Positions 57,582-64,000 of a stretch of 64,000 nt of DNA are shown in pieces (position 1 is the first letter of the stretch; each line of letters opens with the position of its first letter). The stretch is from positions 1 to 64,000 of the forward strand of contig JAHCIT010000009.1 in the NCBI GenBank assembly GCA_026129095.1. Direction: 5' to 3'. Below the pieces are notes generated by a model. It was not told the origin of the DNA, did no database searches, and saw only the letters and a list, made by a program, of their open reading frames with translations. The DNA is from Deltaproteobacteria bacterium. Lineage in GTDB: Bacteria; JAGRBM01; JAHCIT01. The translations under genes were made by a program, and so were the position numbers.

Positions 57582-58708
57582 ACTTTCACGCAGCCCAGAC
57601 ACTGAACCGCAAGCGTACGATCTGGCTGGTCATCATTCTGACCGGGCTGCTTGTGGCCACAGCCTGGGTCTTGAATGCCTGGATACTGGGTGATTTCTTA
57701 GCTTTCTTTGGTGGCTTTGGTTCGGGATGTGGTGGCACTGGCGGTTTCAGTTCGCTCGATCACATGCCGCCGGAACTGGCACGTCAACTCGGTGAAGGAC
57801 AGGGGGCTTCATGCCAGCCCTCCAGCCTGCCGTTCATCCTGACGCCTGCAGGGACGGCGATGGCCGCCCTCCTTTTTGCCGTGGGCACTGCCAGCTTCAG
57901 TTACTACTGGGGGGACCGGGCCGTCCTGTATGTTTCCAGTGCACGGCCAGCAAACCCCGCAGAACTCAAGGAAAAGCAGTTCATCAACGTCGCCGAGGAA
58001 ATGTCCATTGCCGCCGGCCTCCCCCTGCCTACCCTATGGATCTTGCCGGATACCGATCTCAATGCATTTGCAACCGGACGTGATCCCGCACGGTCCGCTA
58101 TCGCCGTGACCGAGGGGCTTCTAGACCAGCTGAGCCGTGACGAACTGCAGGCCGTGGTCGCCCACGAAATGGGCCATATACGGAACCGTGACACCCTGCT
58201 GCTTCTGTTCGTTACCTGCATGCTGGGAGTCATTCTTCTCCTGACCGAACTCATGGTACGTGGAGCCCGCCACCGGGTGGCGGTTTCGGGCGGACGGGGA
58301 GGCAAGGCGGCCATCTGGGTGGCGGTGGCCACCATCACCATCTGGTTTGTGGGGAGATTCTTTGCGCGGATCGCTGCCATGGCAGTCTCCCGGGAACGCG
58401 AGTACCTGGCAGATGCCACTTCTGCCGAACTGACACGCAATCCGCAGGCCCTTTCCAGCGCTTTGCAGAAAATCCATGCCTCAGTTGAACCCACCCGGCT
58501 GTCGCATCCGGCCACCGCGCCGATGTTTATTGACGATCCCCGTGGATCAAAACTGAATGAAAAGGAGTCGCGCTGGGCCGCCCTCATGTCAACCCATCCG
58601 CCTATCGCCAGCAGGGTCCGGCGTCTCGATGCAATGGCATTCGCACGGGTCAAGCGTGAACGGATGGATGCGGGGCTTGATCCCTTGACGGGAAAGTCCG
58701 AAACCTGA
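57578..58708 (+). CDS. M48 family membrane metalloprotease (HtpX-like)
   Basis: A 376-residue zinc protease of the membrane. Two N-terminal helices, two more around residues about 205-275, and the catalytic HEMGHIRNRD; the third zinc ligand lies in REREYLADATSAEL. The first loop is Gly-rich with Cys (FFGGFGSGCGGTGGF) and followed by a second one, so the N-terminal 95 residues are unlike HtpX itself. It is coupled to lemA and probably degrades damaged or misassembled membrane proteins. Confidence 0.88.
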   Translation: MNFHAAQTLNRKRTIWLVIILTGLLVATAWVLNAWILGDFLAFFGGFGSGCGGTGGFSSLDHMPPELARQLGEGQGASCQPSSLPFILTPAGTAMAALLFAVGTASFSYYWGDRAVLYVSSARPANPAELKEKQFINVAEEMSIAAGLPLPTLWILPDTDLNAFATGRDPARSAIAVTEGLLDQLSRDELQAVVAHEMGHIRNRDTLLLLFVTCMLGVILLLTELMVRGARHRVAVSGGRGGKAAIWVAVATITIWFVGRFFARIAAMAVSREREYLADATSAELTRNPQALSSALQKIHASVEPTRLSHPATAPMFIDDPRGSKLNEKESRWAALMSTHPPIASRVRRLDAMAFARVKRERMDAGLDPLTGKSET

Positions 58709-58711
58709 AGC

Positions 58712-60007
58712 CTATCGTCCCGCCCGGCTGACACGAATAACGTATAGCGTGCCCTTGTTGTCCACCACCGCCAGCAACCCCCGCTCCAGATCGGAGCCAA
58801 GGTACCCCCACAGGGCCCCACGCGCTTCGCGCGTCGAGACAAGCTGCCCTGTTTCAGGGTCATAGAACCGGATATCGCCGTTGCTGCGGGGAACGGCGAT
58901 GAGTCCTTCAATCACAACCGGCTGTCCGAAAATACCATCGGGACGCTGGTTGCAGTCCAGACTCCAGATGAAAAACATCTTGAAGTAGTCCCATTTACCG
59001 CATGGCCGGAACCGGAAAGGCTCGGCGAGCCATCTTTCTGTCCCATCAAGACTCCATGCCTTCAACTCACCGTTCTGGTTTCCCGCGGCGACAATGCCGG
59101 CAGCCGGATCAACCGCCGCGCCGCTGGTCGCCTTGAAATCCTTCTGCCAGAGCACGATCCCGTCGTCATCGCGAATCCGGCCGATCAACCGGGAGGCGGT
59201 CGTGAAGTAACTGGATCCCAGATAGTTCCCCATATGGAAGTCGGTGTCATAAAGATCTATGCCTCGTCCGGCAATTCCGCGTTTTGCCAGTTCCCGTGAC
59301 CAGAGGACTTTTCCGGTAGATGCCTGCACGGCAACTACCCGCGCATCCCAGCGGCCATAAACGAGCTGGTCGAAGCCGGTAAGTGTCACTCCCGCCGCCC
59401 CACGAACGGTGGGACGTCCGTCAAGCAACGCCTCGCCGGGAAGCGTCCAGAGAACATCTCCCTGCTCAATATCGACGGCATACAGGGAGCCATCAACCAC
59501 CGGCACGAATGCACGATTTTCATGAACGACGATCCTGCCGTTCACCGGAGCATTGACCTGGAATTTCCACCGGGTTTCACCCGACTTGCGATCGAGCCCC
59601 GCGACCCAGCCGGCCAGTGAACCTGTCACGACCGTCTCGCCGGCTACGCCAGCCCGGCCCGCCAGCGGACCAATGCCAGGATCCACCGACCATCTCCGCT
59701 TCCCCGTCTCTGCTTCATATGCGCGGAACACACCACTGGATGTCCCAACCAGAAGATCCTCACCGGCAAAAAGTGGTTCTGACGCTTCTCCAGCCGGGAA
59801 CCAGTGGTACTGAAGGTCGGACGGAACGACTCCAAGCCACATTTCCCTGACCTTCAGGCCCTGTTCGACCGGCAGTTGTGCGGTCCAGAGAATGTCAATA
59901 CTGTACCGAGACCGGTACGCCCGCTCGACTTCGATCCCGCTCAGGCCATCAACAAAGGCGCAGCCACCCGCAGCAATTACAGCAACGAAAACCAGAATTG
60001 CGCGCAC
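58712..60007 (-). CDS. PQQ-repeat beta-propeller lipoprotein (BamB-like)
   Basis: A 431-residue predicted lipoprotein (AAGGC lipobox at about residues 12-16) with repeated strand motifs of the PQQ/quinoprotein propeller: GKRRWSVD, GETRWKFQ, GDVLWTLP, GKVLWSRE, GIVLWQKD and ERWLAE. BamB links to the BamA barrel assembly machine; this protein is longer than BamB and lacks an obvious BamA-binding motif by eye. GTG start. It follows the YfgM-like gene by 13 bp, the order seen in yfgM-bamB operons, though der is elsewhere. Confidence 0.78.
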   Translation of the reverse strand: MRAILVFVAVIAAGGCAFVDGLSGIEVERAYRSRYSIDILWTAQLPVEQGLKVREMWLGVVPSDLQYHWFPAGEASEPLFAGEDLLVGTSSGVFRAYEAETGKRRWSVDPGIGPLAGRAGVAGETVVTGSLAGWVAGLDRKSGETRWKFQVNAPVNGRIVVHENRAFVPVVDGSLYAVDIEQGDVLWTLPGEALLDGRPTVRGAAGVTLTGFDQLVYGRWDARVVAVQASTGKVLWSRELAKRGIAGRGIDLYDTDFHMGNYLGSSYFTTASRLIGRIRDDDGIVLWQKDFKATSGAAVDPAAGIVAAGNQNGELKAWSLDGTERWLAEPFRFRPCGKWDYFKMFFIWSLDCNQRPDGIFGQPVVIEGLIAVPRSNGDIRFYDPETGQLVSTREARGALWGYLGSDLERGLLAVVDNKGTLYVIRVSRAGR

Positions 60008-60020
60008 AAGGTCCGCTCTG

Positions 60021-60821
60021 TTACCGGTTACCGGCCGCTGACTGACTGGAGTTCAACTCGTCCAGAAGAAAACCGACGCCATGCTCTTCCGCATATTGCG
60101 GCTCGGTATTGCGAAGTTCTTCCAGAATTGAACGTGCATCCGAGGCCATGCCCGCAGCCCTGAAATTAAGGGCAGCCTGATACAGGGCCTGCGACTTGAG
60201 CACCGCATCTCCGCCACTCTTGGCCACAGCCCGGAATGCCGCCCCTGCCTCGGCGTATTTCCCGGCCTCCGACAATGCGGCGGCACGGGTGTATCCGGCC
60301 AGCGCGCCGACCGGCTCCCACGCAGGCCTCGCCTGCTCAATCTTCGCAAAAGCGGCTGCTGCCTCGTCGGGCTGGTTCACCTCCAGCTTCGTTACCGCAG
60401 AGTAGAAGGCACCCATGAGTTCCGGGCCCCGTGGCTTCACATTGGCCACGGCATCGGCACCGAGCTGTTCCTGTACTGCCCGCGCCCGCGCTTCACGGTT
60501 TTCATAGCGCTTGGCATTGGTTCCACCCTTGGCCGCCGCCTGAAGTTCCTCCAGCGAAGCAAAGCCGGTTTCCACGCCGATCGGCCGCCGGTAGACCGCA
60601 ATAGCCCGGTCCACCTGCTCAAACGAGTTACGGGCGGCGGAGTCCGCCATCCGGTCGTAGAAAATCCATCCAAGTACCACGATGATGATGCCACCGAGCA
60701 CGGCTGCCGTGAGAATGACATTCTGTTCAAGCCACAGAAGCATTTTGTCCCCCAGACTATCAGGGGTGATCGTTGTGCGAACCTGTACGGTGCCGGATGG
60801 CTGGGTCTGCTGATTGGCCAC
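60021..60821 (-). CDS. YfgM-like TPR membrane protein
   Basis: A 266-residue protein with one membrane helix (about 34-55) near the N-terminus and a periplasmic alpha-helical part with TPR-like repeats (about 120-255). YfgM-type proteins assist envelope protein folding with BamB and PpiD. GTG start with AAGGAG upstream. The next gene downstream is the BamB-like propeller, supporting the assignment. Confidence 0.75.
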   Translation of the reverse strand: MANQQTQPSGTVQVRTTITPDSLGDKMLLWLEQNVILTAAVLGGIIIVVLGWIFYDRMADSAARNSFEQVDRAIAVYRRPIGVETGFASLEELQAAAKGGTNAKRYENREARARAVQEQLGADAVANVKPRGPELMGAFYSAVTKLEVNQPDEAAAAFAKIEQARPAWEPVGALAGYTRAAALSEAGKYAEAGAAFRAVAKSGGDAVLKSQALYQAALNFRAAGMASDARSILEELRNTEPQYAEEHGVGFLLDELNSSQSAAGNR

Positions 60822-60880
60822 GGTAAACTGGTCTCCTTGGAAAATCCCCGCCTCTTAAATAGGGCAGGCGCGGTTATTAG

Positions 60881-60895
60881 GCCACAACCTGTGGC
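60881..60895 (-). other. Hairpin after the 1000-residue gene
   Basis: GCCACA and TGTGGC form a perfect stem around a 3-nt loop, 26 nt past the stop of the upstream gene on the minus strand. No T tract follows; it may be a weak terminator in the 99-bp gap before the YfgM-like gene. Confidence 0.35.
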
Positions 60896-60920
60896 AAGTT
60901 CAATATGGGGTTCCCGGACC

Positions 60921-63900
60921 CTAAAATGTCGAGCCGATAATTACCCGGAATGCCGTTTCCCCGCCAGAATCGAGGCCTTTGGCAATCGAGAGCCTGACAC
61001 GCATGGGCAGATAGTACAACACCCGGCCGTCCATCCAGACTTCACCACCCGTCCCCTTGGAAAACCGGGAGGTGTCGAACTGCCCGCGATCCCATGCCTG
61101 TCCGGCATCAAAGAACCCGATCAGGCGGATACTGTCCAGATGTAATGGCAAGGTACGGATTCCCCGGTGTACCCGCCAGAGTGTCCAGCGGTATTCAGCG
61201 TTGAATGCCAGGAAACGATCCCCGGCAAAGCTGGCATCAGGATATCCGCGAAGGAGCGGTATCCGGCCGCTCGTCAGCACAGCGGGCCCCTCCCCTATCG
61301 GTCCGCCCAGTACGAATGGCCGGACCATGATTCTGGGCTTGAAACTCGTGCCTGCCGCGCTTCGAAGGGCAATCGACTGCCGGGAAACGAACGGCACTGG
61401 CAGATATACCCGGCCATCAACCGATACATTCGCACCAGTCCGGTCGGAACCGGCCTCCTTCAGCACGCCTTCAGCCGCCGCGCTCAGATTGATTCCCTTG
61501 CGCGGCCCGGGGCTTTGTGGCGAATACTGGAGGGACGAATAGTCGGCAACGATCCGCGTCCCGACGAGATCAAGCGCACGGAACAGTTCCGGGTTCACAC
61601 CCGGACGCGAGGCTGCCAAGGCCGTCAGTGCACCATCGAAATCACGGCGGCGTTCATAGAAAGCCGTCGCCGAGACAGAGAGCCCCTGACGGGCATCCTC
61701 CAGAAAAGGCACTTGTGCCACAGATAGTGCCGCACTTGTGGTAAACCCGCCACTAACCCGAACCCGGTCGTTCCAGAGATCGCGCTCCTCTTCAATCGTG
61801 CTGCCTCCGCTGCCGATGCGTGGAACCCGCGCCCGCCCAAAAGAAACAAGATCGCGGGAAAACTGCACGTATGGCAGGGGGCGTCCAGGGACCGGCAACC
61901 GGTGCCCACCCGCCGTGAAAAAGGCCCGTGGAGCTTCACTGTTCAGCCCCCAGTATACGGTTCCGGACCAAAACCCCCGGCGAAGGATATCCTGTCCGCC
62001 GGTAAACCCGCCCACCAGAAAGTCATTTGGGGTCTGCGCCCAGAGCGGAAGCCAGAAACGGGGCAGGAACATCGGCCACGGCGAGTAAGGCCGGGGTTCG
62101 ACGTTCGCCACGGGGACAACAGGAGGCAGGGGTAACGGCGCCCCGGTCCGGTAATGATGACCGGGAACCGGCATCGCATCCTCCACCCTGACTACCGAAA
62201 CCCCCTCGCCACGGCCCAGATACTCCCGGTAAGCGACCCGGCTACCGTCTGGAGAAACCGCTGGGTCGAGTGCACCACCCACGGCATCTGTCAGCTGGCC
62301 GGTTTCTCCGGATTGCGGATCAACCACATAGACGTTGAATACCCCGCTCACGTCACTGGAAAAAACGATCCAGCCGTTAGGCAGGAATACCGGCTGGATA
62401 TTGCGGGCACCGGTAAAACCGAGAACTGCCTGTTCCTCGAAGGCTGTCGCCTCCATCAGAACCAGCTGAACCACGCCTGCTCGCCGGCGGGCGGCTATGA
62501 GATGTTTGCCATCTGGTGAAAACGATGGTGAGGACCAGACTACTCCGGACTCGGCAGCGCGAACGACCACCGGCTCACTGGTGCCATCACCGACCAGAAG
62601 TTCCGTGACTGGCGGACGGTTCCGAACGAACGCCCACCGGTTTCCGCCGGGATGAACGGCCGCTTCGAATCCTCGCAGGCCGCCTTCAAATGGCTCCAGT
62701 TTCTCCCCCGTCCACCGGAACAGGGAACTCAGGTGAACGCCGGGACGTGGATGCACCACCCGCTCGATCAGCCAGGCGCCGCCCGCTTCAGGCGGTTGCA
62801 CAACGCTCCGGAACCGGCCTGGATACCGCATCTCCATGCTGTCCGAATCGATTTCACTGCCCGTATCCGGATCCAGATACCAGGTACGCAATCCCCGGTC
62901 AGGATCCAGCCCGCGCACCATGATCCCCTGCCGGAGCCAGCGAAGACCTGTCAGATGACCTTCCAGATTCATTATTGGCAGAGGCGTAGACGGCGGACGC
63001 TTGCTCGCAGCAGCACTGGCCGCCTCGGCACGAAGTTCACGATGCCACGCATCCCATAGTTCCCGGAATCCCCGCCCGCAGACCTGCGAAATGGACTGCT
63101 CAATGAGAAACGGCACCAGTTTACGGGAATGACGGACGACCATCTCTTCCACGGCCCCCTCAGGGCAGGTCCTGTCAAGGTAATCAATGAATGCCGCGCC
63201 ATAGAGATAGGGCCCCAGTCCGCCGGGATATGGCACGCCCAGTACGGAAACCTCATCCGGCTGGGGTAGGGCATTTCTCAGTGCGGCCGCCCGTATCAGG
63301 CCACGCGCCAGCGGGTCCACCACCCGACCTATCCGGCCCGCATTGGCGTTGTCAGGTTTTGATTCCTGCCATACAGCCAGTCCTTCAATGACGAACACCG
63401 GTACGGAAGCCCCGGGAGAACCGAGTCCCGGGGCATTGCCAAAAAGGAACCGGGGGATGCTTGCCCAACCTTCCGTCCGGTCGAGATGGTGAATATGGGT
63501 CAGTTCGTGCCGGACAAGCAGGTCGATCCAGTCGTCATATCCAGACAGATACTCCCCTTCCCGGGGAGCGGACAGGAATATCTGCACCTGAGGATAGGGA
63601 AACGGAACGGCAAACCCATTGGGATCGTCGCTAATATCGTTGACTACAAGCCGGACCGGTGCCGAAGGAATCCAGTTGAAACGTTCGGCCACAAGGCGGG
63701 CCGAGCGTTCCGCACGGGCCAGCACTTCACGGCCCTGGGCCTCATCGCGCTCAGGCACATAAACCCAGACCCGCTCCCCCCGAAGCTCGATCCACGGAAC
63801 GGATGTATCGGGAGGCTCAAAAAGCTCGACTTCCTGCGCCACTGCACGACTGCACGACAGGATCACAACAGCCAAGGGTATCGCCAGAAACGGGACGGCC

Positions 63901-63923
63901 AGGCGGAAGCAGGTATTGGACAC
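60921..63923 (-). CDS. HExxH peptidase / TolB-like propeller / Omp85-like barrel fusion
   Basis: A 1000-residue exported protein. A signal peptide ends near AVA (about residue 28). Residues about 60-290 resemble a gluzincin-type (peptidase MA-like) domain with HELTH at 139-143 and Glu180 in FVIEGLAVW. Residues about 320-600 carry repeats like TolB/PD40 (WSSPSFSPDGKHLIAARR, LDPAVSPDGSRVAYRE). From about 640 to the end comes an aromatic-rich barrel with LRGYPDASF (from 891), the Omp85-type motif, ending in Phe. It may place a protease and propeller at the outer membrane. GTG start; a promoter lies only 6 bp upstream. Confidence 0.75.
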   Translation of the reverse strand: MSNTCFRLAVPFLAIPLAVVILSCSRAVAQEVELFEPPDTSVPWIELRGERVWVYVPERDEAQGREVLARAERSARLVAERFNWIPSAPVRLVVNDISDDPNGFAVPFPYPQVQIFLSAPREGEYLSGYDDWIDLLVRHELTHIHHLDRTEGWASIPRFLFGNAPGLGSPGASVPVFVIEGLAVWQESKPDNANAGRIGRVVDPLARGLIRAAALRNALPQPDEVSVLGVPYPGGLGPYLYGAAFIDYLDRTCPEGAVEEMVVRHSRKLVPFLIEQSISQVCGRGFRELWDAWHRELRAEAASAAASKRPPSTPLPIMNLEGHLTGLRWLRQGIMVRGLDPDRGLRTWYLDPDTGSEIDSDSMEMRYPGRFRSVVQPPEAGGAWLIERVVHPRPGVHLSSLFRWTGEKLEPFEGGLRGFEAAVHPGGNRWAFVRNRPPVTELLVGDGTSEPVVVRAAESGVVWSSPSFSPDGKHLIAARRRAGVVQLVLMEATAFEEQAVLGFTGARNIQPVFLPNGWIVFSSDVSGVFNVYVVDPQSGETGQLTDAVGGALDPAVSPDGSRVAYREYLGRGEGVSVVRVEDAMPVPGHHYRTGAPLPLPPVVPVANVEPRPYSPWPMFLPRFWLPLWAQTPNDFLVGGFTGGQDILRRGFWSGTVYWGLNSEAPRAFFTAGGHRLPVPGRPLPYVQFSRDLVSFGRARVPRIGSGGSTIEEERDLWNDRVRVSGGFTTSAALSVAQVPFLEDARQGLSVSATAFYERRRDFDGALTALAASRPGVNPELFRALDLVGTRIVADYSSLQYSPQSPGPRKGINLSAAAEGVLKEAGSDRTGANVSVDGRVYLPVPFVSRQSIALRSAAGTSFKPRIMVRPFVLGGPIGEGPAVLTSGRIPLLRGYPDASFAGDRFLAFNAEYRWTLWRVHRGIRTLPLHLDSIRLIGFFDAGQAWDRGQFDTSRFSKGTGGEVWMDGRVLYYLPMRVRLSIAKGLDSGGETAFRVIIGSTF

Positions 63924-63929
63924 GCGGGA

Positions 63930-63957
63930 ACTATAAAGCTGGCTTTCCAGTGGTCAA
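63930..63957 (-). promoter_or_regulatory. Promoter of the 1000-residue fusion gene
   Basis: On the minus strand TTGACC (63957-63952), a 16-nt spacer and TATAGT (63935-63930). Both boxes match five of six consensus bases. The expected start is near 63923, exactly at the GTG, so the message may be leaderless. Inside the spacer lies a small inverted repeat, CTGG/CCAG. Confidence 0.6.
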
Positions 63958-64000
63958 ACGAACCCCTATTCGTTCCGGGACACAAGTTATGGAAGTGCCG

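Overview
This 64 kb window is an almost gap-free stretch of chromosome from a GC-rich, Gram-negative (diderm) bacterium. Signs of a diderm are lipoproteins with lipoboxes, several outer-membrane barrel proteins, YajC/SecD/SecF, and BamB- and YfgM-like proteins. An F-type ATP synthase operon with paired b' and b subunits but no a or c subunit, a bactofilin, a SpoIID-domain protein in a diderm and the many B12/radical SAM proteins point to a deltaproteobacterial-grade lineage (Myxococcota, Desulfobacterota, SAR324 or similar). I cannot place it more precisely. I see no mobile elements, CRISPR arrays, integrases or clear pseudogenes. GTG and TTG starts are common.

Layout. 0-8.7 kb: tRNA-Ser(UGA), a TlpA-like thioredoxin and a divergent thioredoxin-reductase-like ferredoxin/flavodoxin-NADP reductase, a patatin-like lipase, a possible metal-related lipoprotein/barrel pair, a membrane metallophosphoesterase, a DUF3943 protein and a small lipoprotein. 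8.7-13.4 kb: a nucleoside-salvage operon (deoA/pdp, purine nucleoside phosphorylase, cdd, hpt) preceded by a DUF547 protein and a membrane-anchored redoxin-fold protein with no catalytic Cys. 13.5-20.3 kb: bactofilin and the ATP synthase operon b'-b-delta-alpha-gamma-beta-epsilon. 20.3-26.9 kb (minus strand): a copper-type P-ATPase, glycogen branching enzyme and 4-alpha-glucanotransferase. 26.9-36.5 kb (minus strand): a compact operon of two CoA-transferases, a SpoIID-domain protein, queA, tgt, yajC, secD and secF. 36.6-42.5 kb (plus strand): a START-like lipoprotein, a stand-alone MshEN-like protein, then mnmA-rnc-era-der.

42.5-51.0 kb (minus strand) is the most unusual part. Four paralogous cobalamin-binding radical SAM proteins stand in tandem, each carrying the same kind of C-terminal beta-sandwich domain, followed 44 bp later by an AmgK-like sugar kinase. 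The five genes look like one operon and may modify a glycan, lipid or similar scaffold in successive steps; the substrate is unknown. 51.4-55.2 kb is the standard rpmH-rnpA-yidD-yidC-jag block, without dnaA or DnaA boxes beside it. 55.2-64 kb holds a hairpin-rich spacer, a protein with a duplicated GYF-like domain, a cyclophilin, lemA plus an M48 protease, YfgM- and BamB-like envelope proteins, and a 1000-residue protein that appears to join an HExxH peptidase, a TolB-like propeller and an Omp85-like barrel.
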